Source of the DNA: Streptomyces sp. LHD-70
Lineage (GTDB): Bacteria > Actinomycetota > Actinomycetes > Streptomycetales > Streptomycetaceae
DNA length: 64,000 bases
Direction of reading: 5' to 3'
NCBI RefSeq assembly: GCF_031157275.1
Contig: NZ_JAVIFW010000001.1
Location: 186,001-250,000, forward strand
Under the pieces are notes generated by a model. The model saw only the letters and a program-made list of their open reading frames with translations. It searched no databases and was not told the DNA's origin. This document shows positions 9,925 to 21,424 of this stretch, in pieces (the first letter of the stretch is position 1; each line of letters begins with the position of its first letter). The position numbers and the translations under genes were made by a program.

Positions 9925-10074
9925 CCGGCAGCCCGCGGGACCCCTCAGCCGACCGGGTTGCGAAGGCCCGCTCAGCAGCAATGACAGGTGGGCGTCGACC
10001 GGATCCGGCCTGATCCGCCGGACAGGACCTGGGCCCGGTCGGCGCCCGTCCCCGCATCGGGGACAATGGTCGCC

Positions 10075-11028
10075 ATGAGCGCTCCTTCCCCGGCCGAGTC
10101 CGAGCCCCAGGCCACCGACCACCGCGCGGGCTTCGCCTGCTTCGTCGGACGGCCGAACGCGGGCAAGTCGACCCTGACCAACGCCCTCGTCGGTACGAAG
10201 GTCGCCATCACCTCCAACCGCCCGCAGACCACCCGGCACACGGTCCGCGGCATCGTGCACCGCCCGAACGCCCAGCTCGTCCTCGTCGACACCCCGGGTC
10301 TGCACAAGCCGCGCACCCTGCTCGGCGAGCGGCTCAACGACGTCGTCCGCACGACCTGGGCCGAGGTCGACGTGATCGGCTTCTGCCTGCCGGCCAACGA
10401 GAAGCTGGGCCCCGGCGACCGGTTCATCGCCAAGGAGCTCGCCGGGATCAAGAAGACCCCGAAGATCGCGATCGTCACCAAGACCGACCTGGTCGACAGC
10501 AAGCAGCTCGCCGAGCAGCTCATCGCGATCGACCAGCTCGGCAAGGAACTCGGCTTCGAGTGGCAGGAGATCGTGCCGGTCTCCGCCGTGGGTGAGAAGC
10601 AGGTCGGCCTCCTCGCCGACCTGATCGCGCCGCTGCTGCCGAAGAGCCCGCCGCTCTACCCGGAGGGCGACCTCACGGACGAGCCGGAGCAGGTCATGGT
10701 TGCCGAGCTGATCCGCGAGGCCGCGCTCGAAGGCGTACGGGACGAGCTGCCGCACTCCATCGCCGTGGTCGTCGAGGAGATGCTGCCCCGCGAGGACCGC
10801 CCGGCGGACAAGCCGCTGCTCGACATCCACGCGTTCGTCTACATCGAGCGGCCCAGCCAGAAGGGGATCATCATCGGCCCCAAGGGCAAGCGGCTGAAGG
10901 AGGTCGGCATGAAGTCCCGCAAGCACATCGAGGCGCTGCTCGGCACGCCGGTCTTCCTGGACCTGCATGTGAAGGTGGCGAAGGACTGGCAGCGCGACCC
11001 GAAGCAGTTGCGGAAGCTGGGGTTCTGA
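10075..11028 (+). CDS. era: GTPase Era
   Basis: A 317-residue GTPase for 16S rRNA processing and 30S assembly. G1 is GRPNAGKST, G3 DTPG, G4 TKTD, and the C-terminal KH domain carries GPKGKRLKEVG. A 20-residue Ser/Pro/Glu-rich N-terminal extension precedes the G domain, as in other Streptomyces Era. ATG 10075 was chosen over an upstream in-frame ATG at 10066 because the extension is shorter; both remain possible. Its separation from the phoH block by a terminator and a secreted-protein gene suggests its own promoter. Confidence 0.95.
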   Translation: MSAPSPAESEPQATDHRAGFACFVGRPNAGKSTLTNALVGTKVAITSNRPQTTRHTVRGIVHRPNAQLVLVDTPGLHKPRTLLGERLNDVVRTTWAEVDVIGFCLPANEKLGPGDRFIAKELAGIKKTPKIAIVTKTDLVDSKQLAEQLIAIDQLGKELGFEWQEIVPVSAVGEKQVGLLADLIAPLLPKSPPLYPEGDLTDEPEQVMVAELIREAALEGVRDELPHSIAVVVEEMLPREDRPADKPLLDIHAFVYIERPSQKGIIIGPKGKRLKEVGMKSRKHIEALLGTPVFLDLHVKVAKDWQRDPKQLRKLGF

Positions 11029-11057
11029 GCCCGGGCGGGCTCCAGGGTCTGCCGGAC

Positions 11058-12286
11058 CTAGTCCACGCCCCTGATCCGTCCCACAAGCGCCGCCCCCACC
11101 ACCCCGACCCCCGCTGCCACCAGATACAGCACCCGGTAACCGCCGAAGGCCACCACCGTCGCCGCCAGTGCCGGGGCCGCGACCTGGGGCAGGGAGTTGG
11201 CGATGTTGATCACGCCGAGGTCCTTGCCGCGGTCGGCGGCGCGTGGCAGGACGTCCGTCATCAGGGCGAAGTCGACCGACGTGAAGACGCCGAACGCCAG
11301 GCCCAGGACGATCGCCGCGACGATCGCGCCCGGCCACGTCTGCCAGAGCGCGAGCAGCACCGTCGCCACCGCCATCAGCAGCCCCGACCAGACCACGAAC
11401 GGCTTGCGGCGGCCGATCCGGTCCGACCAGGCGCCGCCGACCACCACCGTGGCGAGCATCGTGACGCCGTTGACCGCCGTCAGGACAAGCACGCCCTGCT
11501 CCGGGTCCGGGTGGCGCAGCCCGTCGCGCAGGTAGAACAGGAGATAGAGCAGGACGAGCGTGTTGCCCAGGTTGATCAGGAACCGGGTGAGCCAGGCCCA
11601 CGCCAGGTCCGGGTGGCGGCGCGGGCTGATCCAGAAGCCGCGCAGGAACGGCCCCCACGCGAACGGGGGCCGGTCCTCCGCCGGGAGTCGTGGCTCGCGG
11701 TGCAGCAGCACGTACGGCAGGACCCCGAGCGCCGTGAACAGCGCGCAGGCCGCGTAGCCCGCGCCGATGCCGCCCAGGGCCGTCGCGAGGGCCGTGCCCA
11801 GGACCACGCCGAGGAGCTGTGTGGCGCCCAACCAGCCGCCCACGGAGCCGCGTTGGAGCCGCGGCACCCGGTCGGGGACGGCGGCGGTGACCGCGGCGAA
11901 GGCGGCGTTCAGGGTGAGCTGAACCAGGCACCAGCCGAGCGTCAGGGACAGCACCGAGCCCGCCGCGGCGGTGAGCAGCAGGGCCGCCGCGCCGCCCGCC
12001 GCACCCGCGACGATCCACGGCGCGCGCCGCCCGAAGCGTCCCGTCGTACGGTCCGAGGCCGCGCCGAAGAGCGGGTTCGCGGCGAGCGAGACGACCGCCC
12101 CGGCCCCGGTGACCCAGGCGAGGACCGCCTCCTTGGACGTGCCGGGCGGGCGAGCTCGGCGGCCTGCAGGGCGAGCAGGATCTGCAGCGGCCCGTACCAG
12201 CCAACCCAGATCGCGCCGTTGGCGAGGCACAGCGTCGAGGTCCAGGCGGGGCGGACCCGTGCGACGGGTTCGGCCAGGGCCGTCAT
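11058..12286 (-). pseudogene. MFS sugar transporter, frameshifted
   Basis: Two overlapping frames encode one 12-helix MFS transporter. The start MTALAEPVARVRPAWTSTL...GWYGPLQILLALQAAELA reads in one frame from ATG 12286. The rest (SKEAVLAWVTGAGAVVSLAANPLFG to the stop) reads in another. The switch falls at about 12141-12160, and adding one base after ...GAGCTCGCC restores a single frame. The RTTGRFGRR and DRIGRRKP loops are MFS signatures. The start overlaps the stop of the GH1 gene (ATGA), so the pair is an operon and the transporter probably moved beta-glucosides. Whether the shift is a real mutation or a sequence error cannot be told here. Confidence 0.8.
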
Positions 12287-13659
12287 CTCTGCGCCCGAAG
12301 GGCCTCACGCAGCCACGCGTACGAGGCCTTCGGGGTGCGCTCCAGGGTGGCGTAGTCGACGTGCACCAGGCCGAAGCGCTGCCGGTAGCCCTCGGCCCAC
12401 TCGAAGTTGTCGAGCAGCGACCAGACGAAATAGCCGCGTACGTCGACACCCGCCGCCAACGCCCGGTGCAGGGACCGCAGATGGCCGTCGAGGAAGGCGA
12501 TGCGCTCCTGGTCGTCGAGCCCGTCGTACGAGCAGCCGTTCTCGGTGATCATCAGGGGCGGGAGCCGGTCGCCGTAGCGCCGGGGGAAGTCCAGGAGCAG
12601 TTCGGTGAACGCCTCGGGCACCACGGGCCAGCCGAAGCCGGTGCGCGGGTAGCCCTCGATCTCCCGTGGCGCGAAGGGGAGTTCGGGCGGGATGGCGACG
12701 CCGGAGAACTCCGCGGGGCCGGTGCCGGGCGCGCCCACCCGGGTCGGCTGGTAGTAGTTGATGCCGTACCAGTCGAGCGGCGCGGAGATCAGCTTCAGGT
12801 CGGCGTCGAGGCCGGGGGCGTCGAGGAGTTCGGCGATGCCGTCGGGGTAGCGGCCGAGCAGCAGCGGGTCGGCGAAGAGCCGGTTGAGGAGCAGGTCGTA
12901 GAAGTCGGCGGCCTCGCGGTCGGCGGGCTCGTCGGAGGCGGCCCAGGTCGGGCCGTGCGAGTTGGCGATGCCGATGTGGTCCGCGCCCGCCGCGCGCAGC
13001 GCCTGGACGGCGAGGCCGTGGCCGAGCAGCTGGTGGTGGGCGACGGGCAGCGCGTCGAAGAGCATCCGGTGCCCCGGCGCGTGCTCGCCGAGCGCGTGCC
13101 CGAGCAGGGTGTGCTCGGCGGGTTCGTTGAGGGTGATCCAGGTGGGCACCCGGTCCCCGATCCGCGCCGCCACCACGGCCGCGTACTGCGCGAACCGCTC
13201 CGCCGTGTCCCGCCGCCGCCAGCCGCCCGCCTCCTCCAGGACCAGCGGGGTGTCCCAGTGGAACAGCGTCGGTACGGGGCGTACGCCCGCGGCGCACAGC
13301 TCGTCCACCAGGCGGTCGTAGAAGTCCAGACCCCGTTCGCTGACCTGGCCCGCGCCGGTGGGCTGCACCCGGGGCCAGGAGACGGAGAAGCGGTACGCGC
13401 CGACGCCGAGGTCGCGGATCAGGGCGACGTCCTCGCGGTAGCGGTGGTAGTGGTCGCAGGCCACATCGGCCGTCGAGCCGTCCTTCACCCGGCCTGGAGT
13501 GGCCGTGAAGGCGTCCCACACGGAGCGGCCGCGCTGGTCGGCGGCGCCCTCGATCTGGTGGGCGGAGGTGGAGACACCCCAGAGGAAGTCGCCGGGGAAG
13601 CGGGGGAGGGCGGGGCTGCTCGTGCCGGTGCTGGTGCTCGTGCTCGCGCTGGCTGCCAT
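12283..13659 (-). CDS. GH1 beta-glucosidase
   Basis: A 458-residue family 1 beta-glucosidase. FLWGVSTSAHQIEGA is the N-terminal signature, TLNEP carries the acid/base Glu and ITENG the nucleophile Glu; the aglycone loop WSLLDNFEWAEGY is intact. No signal peptide, so it hydrolyses imported cellobiose or aryl-glucosides in the cytosol. The Ser/Thr repeat at the start (SASTSTSTGTSS) is low complexity; an ATG four codons earlier (13671) is equally possible. TTGACA lies about 30 bp upstream, next to an inverted repeat CGTAC-N6-GTACG. It is coupled to the downstream MFS gene. Confidence 0.94.
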   Translation of the reverse strand: MAASASTSTSTGTSSPALPRFPGDFLWGVSTSAHQIEGAADQRGRSVWDAFTATPGRVKDGSTADVACDHYHRYREDVALIRDLGVGAYRFSVSWPRVQPTGAGQVSERGLDFYDRLVDELCAAGVRPVPTLFHWDTPLVLEEAGGWRRRDTAERFAQYAAVVAARIGDRVPTWITLNEPAEHTLLGHALGEHAPGHRMLFDALPVAHHQLLGHGLAVQALRAAGADHIGIANSHGPTWAASDEPADREAADFYDLLLNRLFADPLLLGRYPDGIAELLDAPGLDADLKLISAPLDWYGINYYQPTRVGAPGTGPAEFSGVAIPPELPFAPREIEGYPRTGFGWPVVPEAFTELLLDFPRRYGDRLPPLMITENGCSYDGLDDQERIAFLDGHLRSLHRALAAGVDVRGYFVWSLLDNFEWAEGYRQRFGLVHVDYATLERTPKASYAWLREALRAQR

Positions 13660-13790
13660 GCGCGGGATCATGCGTACCCGCGAGTACGGTGTCAACGGGT
13701 AGAGGCGGGTGGGTTGTTGGACTTCCGCCCGTGACCCGCCCGCCTCTCGCCCGCCGCCGCGGAACCAGCCCTGCCCTCCGCGGAACCGCC

Positions 13791-14057
13791 CTACGAGCCT
13801 TCCTTCAGGACTCTGGAGATCAGCTTGCGCTGGCAGTCGGTGAGCCGGGGGTCCGAGCAGTACACGGTGTGCTCGCCGACCGTGATCTGGTAGGTGAACC
13901 CGTCCGGCACCCCGACGGGCGGGGTGTCCCTGGCCTCGGACACAGCCTGGTCGGCGAGGGCCTGCCACTCCTGGGCGTCGGACAGCTCCGTCGTGTCGAC
14001 GGCGGCGTTCCGCTCGATGCCGCCGAAGCCGCCCGTGCGCTTGACGTGGATTCGCAT
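13791..14057 (-). CDS. Emfourin-like protease inhibitor
   Basis: An 88-residue protein resembling emfourin, the inhibitor of protealysin-type M4 peptidases: MRIHVKRTGGFGGI start, a central Glu-rich helix and a C-terminal TDCQRKLISRVL helix. It lies 50 bp downstream of, and on the same strand as, an M4 protease, which is the standard arrangement of these pairs. No signal peptide, as expected for an inhibitor of a leaderless protease. Identification is by short-range similarity and context. Confidence 0.8.
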   Translation of the reverse strand: MRIHVKRTGGFGGIERNAAVDTTELSDAQEWQALADQAVSEARDTPPVGVPDGFTYQITVGEHTVYCSDPRLTDCQRKLISRVLKEGS

Positions 14058-14107
14058 GGTTCCTGTCTACTCCCCGCAGCCGGTCCCCGCAGCCTGTCCC
14101 GCACGGC

Positions 14108-15175
14108 CTACGCGGTGGGCACGCCCACCTCGGACCAGGCCTTCACGACCGCCTCGTGCTCGTCGCCCTGGCCGTACCGCTCGGCGGTCTTGTCGATCGT
14201 GGCCTTGGCGAAGTCGGCGAAGGTGCAGTCCACGGCCAGCTCGCCGCCGGTCAGGACGTCGTACCAGATCTGGCCCGCGCGCTCCCAGGCGTTGCCGCCG
14301 AGGCGGGTGGCGAGCAGGTGGAAGGCGCGGTTGGGGATGCCGGAGTTGATGTGCACGCCGCCGTTGTCCTGCTCGGTGTCGACGTAGTCGTCCATGTGCC
14401 CGGGCTGCGGGTCCTTGCCGAGGACGTCGTCGTCGTACGCCGTGCCCGGAGCCTTCATCGAGCGCAGCGCGACGCCCTGGACGTCGGGGGCGAGCAGGCC
14501 CTCACCGATCAGCCAGTCGGCCTGGTCGGCGGTCTGGCCGAGGGTGTACTGCTTGACCAGCGAGCCGAAGACGTCGGAGACGGACTCGTTGAGCGCGCCG
14601 GACTGGCCGGAGTAGGTGAGGTTCGCGGTGTACTGCGTGACGCCGTGGGTGAGCTCGTGCGCCATGACGTCGACCGGGATGGTGAAGTCGAGGAAGATCT
14701 CGCCGTCACCGTCGCCGAACACCATCTGCTTGCCGTCCCAGAAGGCGTTTCCGTACTTCTCGTCGTAGTGGACGGTCGCGATCAGCGGGAGGCCGTTGCC
14801 GTCGATGGAGTTGCGCTCGTAGCCCTTCAGGAAGAGCTCGAAGGTGGCGCCGAGCCCGGCGTAGGCGCGGTTGACGGTGGCGTCCTGGCCGGGCTCCTCG
14901 CCCTCCGAGCGGACCTTCGTGCCGGGCAGGGTCGTGCCGTTCTCGGCGTCGTGGATCGTGCGGTTCGGCTTCGCGTCGGCAGCGCTGGCGATGGTGGGGC
15001 GGACGGTGGCGGCGGCCGTGGTCAGACGCCGGGAGCGGTTCGCCTCGTCCTGGACGAGGGTGTGGCGGGCGGCCCCGGCGATCGCGGGGTTCTCGGCCTG
15101 GCTGAGGCGGTCGAGGAGGTGGGGCGGGACGATGGTGCAGTAGACGGGCTCGAAGCCCGATCGCGTGATGTCCAT
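14108..15175 (-). CDS. Protealysin-like M4 metalloprotease
   Basis: A 355-residue thermolysin-family protease. The zinc motif HELTH is at residues 173-177, the third ligand Glu in ALNESVSD near 197, and the catalytic His in GGVHINSG. The N-terminus lacks a signal peptide and instead carries the short protealysin-type propeptide with the PPHLL motif (residues 17-21). Such enzymes are made in the cytosol and exported by an unclear route. The ATG at 15175 (MDITRSGF) was preferred to a GTG at 15250, which would add 25 unlikely residues. The adjacent emfourin gene probably keeps it inactive until release. Confidence 0.88.
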   Translation of the reverse strand: MDITRSGFEPVYCTIVPPHLLDRLSQAENPAIAGAARHTLVQDEANRSRRLTTAAATVRPTIASAADAKPNRTIHDAENGTTLPGTKVRSEGEEPGQDATVNRAYAGLGATFELFLKGYERNSIDGNGLPLIATVHYDEKYGNAFWDGKQMVFGDGDGEIFLDFTIPVDVMAHELTHGVTQYTANLTYSGQSGALNESVSDVFGSLVKQYTLGQTADQADWLIGEGLLAPDVQGVALRSMKAPGTAYDDDVLGKDPQPGHMDDYVDTEQDNGGVHINSGIPNRAFHLLATRLGGNAWERAGQIWYDVLTGGELAVDCTFADFAKATIDKTAERYGQGDEHEAVVKAWSEVGVPTA

Positions 15176-15287
15176 CCACCAACCGTGGCATTGCGTGATC
15201 GTCGTGTCACTACCCGCTAACGGGATTGACGAAATAGAGGGAATCGTCACGTTCGAGCCGTTACCTCAGGGTGGTCCCGCATACTGA

Positions 15288-17192
<1,905 letters not shown>

Positions 17193-17227
17193 GGCTTTTA
17201 CGGGCCCTGGACAGGGCCTGGCGCTCG

Positions 17228-17262
17228 GGCCCCGCTCATCTGTCCGATGAGCGGGGCCTTTT
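17228..17262 (+). terminator. leuA terminator
   Basis: A perfect 13-bp stem (GGCCCCGCTCATC and its complement) with a five-base loop is followed by TTTT. It lies 35 bp after the leuA stop. Confidence 0.93.
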
Positions 17263-17390
17263 CCGTTCCGTGCCTGTTCGCCTCCGACTGGTCTTGGCCA
17301 TCTGCTGTGCAAGGTGCTGACGGCACATCATCGGTGTGGCTAACATCACGTAAATACGGCGACGTTGCCGAAGTGTTACGGAGGTGCGGC

Positions 17391-18092
17391 GTGCTGCCAG
17401 GCCTGGGACGACGTGTCGGGGAACCACGTATCTGGGGGATCCGCACCGCGTGGACCACCGTCGGGGACGGGGAGTTCTTCTGCCCCGGCTGCGGCGGCGA
17501 CCGCAACTACCAGCGCCGCACCGGCCGTCGACGCTTCCTCGTGCTCGGCTTCCCGCTGCTCTCGCGCGGCGTGGCCGGACCGGTCGTCGAGTGCGTGTCC
17601 TGCTCGCATCGCTTCGGCACGGACTGCCTGGACCACCCGACCACCGTGCGGTTCTCGGCCATGCTCAGGGACGCCGTGCACACCGTCGCCCTGGCCGTCC
17701 TCACCGCGGGCGGAACCGCCTCCCGCACGGCGCTCGACATCGCTGTCGGCGCGGTGCGCTCCGCCGGATATGCCGACTGCACCGGCGACCAGTTGAGCAC
17801 CCTCGTCGACGCTCTCGCCGCGGACACCGGCCGCGTCACGACCGGCGACAGCCCCGTGGACGACGCGGGCGTCACCCTCGCCATAGAGCTCCACGAGTCC
17901 CTCGACCCGCTCGCCCCGCACCTCGCCCCCGCAGGCCGCGAGTCCATCCTCCTCCAGGCGGCCCGCATCGCCCTCGCGGACGGCCCGTACACGCCTGCGG
18001 AGCGGGAGGTGCTTGTGGCGGTGGGGGGTGCGTTGACGATCTGTCCGGACGAGGTGGCCCGGGTGTTGGAGTCTGCTCGGACGCCTTCGTAG
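17391..18092 (+). CDS. Zinc-ribbon protein with TerB-like domain
   Basis: A 233-residue cytosolic protein. A zinc ribbon is formed by CPGC (near residue 28) and CVSC (near 64), separated by a basic linker and a hydrophobic FLVLGFPLL stretch. The C-terminal half (about 85-233) is all-helical with acidic helices and a LADGPYTPAEREVL motif, typical of the TerB/tellurite-resistance fold. GGAGG eight bases before GTG 17391 decides the start. Many Streptomyces carry one copy; its function is not known. It is followed 122 bp later by the NACHT gene on the same strand. Confidence 0.8.
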   Translation: MLPGLGRRVGEPRIWGIRTAWTTVGDGEFFCPGCGGDRNYQRRTGRRRFLVLGFPLLSRGVAGPVVECVSCSHRFGTDCLDHPTTVRFSAMLRDAVHTVALAVLTAGGTASRTALDIAVGAVRSAGYADCTGDQLSTLVDALAADTGRVTTGDSPVDDAGVTLAIELHESLDPLAPHLAPAGRESILLQAARIALADGPYTPAEREVLVAVGGALTICPDEVARVLESARTPS

Positions 18093-18214
18093 TACGGCAG
18101 TCCGTCCGTCTTTGTGGTCCTCGCCGCGCGCCTTGGTACTACGGCCGTACCGACTCGGTGAAGGGCGCGAAAAACCCCTGCCGACGGGGTGGCGGTGCAG
18201 GCAACCTTGATCCG

Positions 18215-21200
18215 GTGAGCCGACTTCCGCAGCACATTCGACGGCGCCGGGCGAGATTTCTCCTCTTCGGCCTGCTGAGCCTCGCCTCCCTGGCCCTCGC
18301 CTGGTGGCTGCTGCGGCTCGACGGCGACGAGTCCGTCGACCAACTCGTGGGCATGGCAGGGCTGTTGACCGCACTGGTCGCCCTGGCCGTGTCGCTGGCC
18401 CAGCTGCTGCCGCCCCAACCGGAGCCGCGTGACCCCGAGAGCCTCGCCGACGACCTCGCCGCCACCGTACGCGCGCAGTGGCAGGAGGAGGTCAGGGCAC
18501 GGCAGTTGCGCGATCCCCGGGTGATTCCGCTGAGTTGGGCCGCCACCGCCCGCGCCGTGGCCGAGGCTCCGGAGGCCCTTGCCGGTCCGCAGGTCGGCGG
18601 GCGGGTGCTGCGGCTCTCCCTCGACGGGCGGCTCGACGGGTCCTTCGACGACGCGGCGGCCCGACTGGCCGCCGGATACCGGGAGATCCCCAGTGGCCGC
18701 CTCGTCGTCCTCGGCGAACCCGGCGCGGGCAAGACCGTCCTCGCCGCGATGCTCACCCTCGGCCTGCTCGCCCGCCGTGAACAGCGGCAGCCCGTACCGG
18801 TCCTGCTGCCCGTCTCCACCTGGGACCCGGTCAGCGAGTCCTTCAACGACTGGACGGTGCGCACCCTGGCCACCGCCTACTACGGCGGGCAGCCGGAACT
18901 GCCCCGGCGGCTCCTCGACGAACGGATGCTCCTGCCCGTGCTCGACGGGCTCGACGAGATGCCCGAGCCCAGCCGCCGCAGCGCCGTACGAGCCCTCAAC
19001 TCGGCCCTCGGGGACGGCCTGGGCGTGGTCCTGACCTGCCGGTCCGCCGAGTACCAGGACGTCATCGAGGGCGGCTCGCCCGTGTTGCGGCGCGCACCCG
19101 TGGTCGAGGTGGCGCCGGTGTCCGCGGAGGACGCCATCGCGTATCTGGACGAGGTGAGCTGGCCGGAGGGCGTCGACTGGCAGCCCGTGTACGACGCGCT
19201 GCGCGACCGCCCCGGCAGCCCGGCCGCCGTGGCCCTCTCGGCCCCGTTGGCCCTGTCCCTGGCCCGCACGGTCTACCTGCACCGGACGGCCGGGCCCGCC
19301 GAACTCCTCGACCTGGACAGCCCGCACGCGGTCGAGGATCACCTGGTCGATCACGTCGTCACTGCTGCGTATGCGGCGGGCGAGCGGGGGGAGTGGCGGG
19401 GGCGGGCCGAGGAGGCCGAGCGGTATCTGACGTTCCTGGCGACGTATCTGCATCAGCACGGGGAGCGGGACCTGTCGTGGTGGCAGATGAGCCGACGGCT
19501 GCTTTCCAGTTGGGCGGGGATCATTGTGGGGCTGGTGGTGGGGGTGCTCGGCATGATCGGCGTCTCGCTGACCTTGCCGCTCGTGGACAAGGACGACGGG
19601 AGCCCACTGGACTTGGCGGTGCTACTGGGCGTCGTTGCCGCGGTTCTGACGATGCTGACCTGGTACGCGGTACCGGACCGGGCACCGAGCGCGCTCTCCT
19701 TCGCCCTGCGCGGCTCCCTCGACCGGCTGCGCCAGGGAGTTCGTACGGGTGTCACGCTCACCGGCATCCTGACGATGACGGTCCTCGGCTCCTCCCTCGT
19801 GGTCACCACCCTCACTGACTCGTGGGACACCAATGCTGCCTACCAGTACGTCTGGACCCTCGCGAGCGCTGCGGGGATCGCCGCCGCGATCAGCCTGGCG
19901 TTCGCCGTGCACTTCTGGATCGCCGCCTCCACCGAGGTGTCCAGCGGCTCCGGACCCCTCGATCTGCTGCGGCGGGACCGTACGGCGTCCCTGGTCGGAG
20001 CCCTGATCTTCGGGGTCGTTCTCGGGGTGACGGCCGTTCCGCTGCTGATCCTCGGGCGGACCGGCGGGGAGGTGCTGTTCGCCGCGCTCACGGGCTGGGA
20101 GCACGAGCCTCCGCCGCTCGACCTGCTCGCCAGGGCCGCTGACGGCACCAACGTCTTCGAGGAAGCACCCCTGGCCTTGGCGACGACCCTGCTGCCCGCG
20201 CTGGTCTGCACCGTCCTCGTGCTCGTGACCCGGGCGTGGTTGCGGTTCCGGCTGGCCCATGCGGTGCTCGCCGTACGCGGCCAACTGCCGTGGCGGCTCA
20301 GCGGATTCCTCGTCGAGGCCCGGGACCGACAGCTGCTCCGCCAGTCCGCGGGCGCCTACCAGTTCCGCCATGTCCGGCTGCAGGAGCGGCTCGCCAACCG
20401 GAAGTTGGCCGAGGACCGGACTCCGCGGCCCCGAGCTGAGGTGACGCGGCGCCGCCGCACCCGTGCCGCTCTCGCCGCCGTGGTGCTGCTGGTCTGTTTT
20501 CTCGTCGTACGCGCGACGTTGCCGCCGGACACCTCGCACGCCGCGATGGCCACGGGCGATGTCGACGCCATGGTCTTCAGTCCGCCCGAGCACCACACGC
20601 TCCTGACCCTGAGGAACGGCACGTTGCGGAGCTGGGACACCCGTACGGGAGCGGAGACCTGGAGTGCCCGTCTCCCGGGCGTGGACTCGATGTCCTCCGA
20701 TGTCCAGCTGGTGGCGCGGCGGGATGCCGCGCTGCTCGTCGGCATCGTGCGATCGGCGGGCGAGATGGGCCGCGAATCGTTCGTGCTGCCCTGGAAGGGG
20801 AAGCCGCGCCTGGACTCCTCCTTCCAGGAACCGGTCCGGAAGCTGGAGAGGGTCACCCGCTTCGGTCCTGGGGACGTGATCTTGGGCGCCGGCGGCAGGT
20901 ACATGATCGCCGGCATGGTCGTGGTGGACGGGCGCACCGGGGACACGAGGGGGATCCCCGAAGACTGGTTGAGCACCTACGGGTGGTGGTGGGGCCTGAG
21001 CGACGACGGCACCCGGGTCGTCATGCTCGACGAGGAGGGCGGGCTGTCGGTGCTCGACGTGCGGAAAGAGCGGCTGGTGTGCACGGCGGAGGGAGTGAGG
21101 CCCTGGGCCATGAACGCCGACGGCACCCAGTTCGCCACCGCCAGGGGCGGCAACGTCAGAATCCTTGACGCGCGCTGCCGGGCGACCGGCGAGCAGGTCA

Positions 21201-21328
21201 CCGTGCCCTTGGCCGTCGACACCCTCGCCCTCGACGAGCACGGCCGCCGTCTCGCCGTGACCGCCGACGGCATCACCCGCCTCTACGACCTCCCCGCCCC
21301 CGGCGTCGAGGCCGCCAACTTCCGCTAG
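18215..21328 (+). CDS. Membrane NACHT ATPase with propeller-like C-terminus
   Basis: A 1037-residue protein. Two transmembrane helices (about 14-33 and 45-64) come first, then a NACHT STAND ATPase: Walker A GEPGAGKT at 167-174, Walker B LLPVLDGLDE at 239-248, sensor TCRS at 274-277. A winged-helix-like section and about six further helices follow (434-672), with a conserved YQFRHVRLQERLA at 715-727, one more helix at about 750-768 and a propeller-like domain from 775 (repeats such as LRSWDTRTGAETW, GLSVLDVR, NVRILDARC). NACHT proteins are signal-dependent oligomerising switches used in defence or signalling. GTG 18215 was chosen because the frame further upstream overlaps the TerB-like gene in shadow. 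Ligand and role unknown. Confidence 0.85.
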   Translation: MSRLPQHIRRRRARFLLFGLLSLASLALAWWLLRLDGDESVDQLVGMAGLLTALVALAVSLAQLLPPQPEPRDPESLADDLAATVRAQWQEEVRARQLRDPRVIPLSWAATARAVAEAPEALAGPQVGGRVLRLSLDGRLDGSFDDAAARLAAGYREIPSGRLVVLGEPGAGKTVLAAMLTLGLLARREQRQPVPVLLPVSTWDPVSESFNDWTVRTLATAYYGGQPELPRRLLDERMLLPVLDGLDEMPEPSRRSAVRALNSALGDGLGVVLTCRSAEYQDVIEGGSPVLRRAPVVEVAPVSAEDAIAYLDEVSWPEGVDWQPVYDALRDRPGSPAAVALSAPLALSLARTVYLHRTAGPAELLDLDSPHAVEDHLVDHVVTAAYAAGERGEWRGRAEEAERYLTFLATYLHQHGERDLSWWQMSRRLLSSWAGIIVGLVVGVLGMIGVSLTLPLVDKDDGSPLDLAVLLGVVAAVLTMLTWYAVPDRAPSALSFALRGSLDRLRQGVRTGVTLTGILTMTVLGSSLVVTTLTDSWDTNAAYQYVWTLASAAGIAAAISLAFAVHFWIAASTEVSSGSGPLDLLRRDRTASLVGALIFGVVLGVTAVPLLILGRTGGEVLFAALTGWEHEPPPLDLLARAADGTNVFEEAPLALATTLLPALVCTVLVLVTRAWLRFRLAHAVLAVRGQLPWRLSGFLVEARDRQLLRQSAGAYQFRHVRLQERLANRKLAEDRTPRPRAEVTRRRRTRAALAAVVLLVCFLVVRATLPPDTSHAAMATGDVDAMVFSPPEHHTLLTLRNGTLRSWDTRTGAETWSARLPGVDSMSSDVQLVARRDAALLVGIVRSAGEMGRESFVLPWKGKPRLDSSFQEPVRKLERVTRFGPGDVILGAGGRYMIAGMVVVDGRTGDTRGIPEDWLSTYGWWWGLSDDGTRVVMLDEEGGLSVLDVRKERLVCTAEGVRPWAMNADGTQFATARGGNVRILDARCRATGEQVTVPLAVDTLALDEHGRRLAVTADGITRLYDLPAPGVEAANFR

Positions 21329-21385
21329 CCGCAAGGGTATTGCCCCGGCCCGCGCAGCCCAGTACCGTCACCGGACGGTGAGGCA

Positions 21386-21401
21386 TCCTACGTTCTACGT
21401 C
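21386..21401 (+). promoter_or_regulatory. Heptad repeat operator, sialidase promoter
   Basis: TCCTACGTTCTACGTC lies 23 bp before the sialidase start. It consists of two seven-base repeats (TCCTACG, TTCTACG) and has an ACGT-N3-ACGT core. The same 16-bp pattern occurs upstream of the ABC-transporter operon and of the gntR gene. Confidence 0.6.
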
Positions 21402-21424
21402 CGTTACGCGCGCAGGGAGTGCTC

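Noticed and set aside
17384..18214. Upstream extension of the NACHT frame
   Set aside because: It overlaps the TerB-like gene in another frame and has Arg/Pro-rich shadow composition; the first sensible residues start at GTG 18215.
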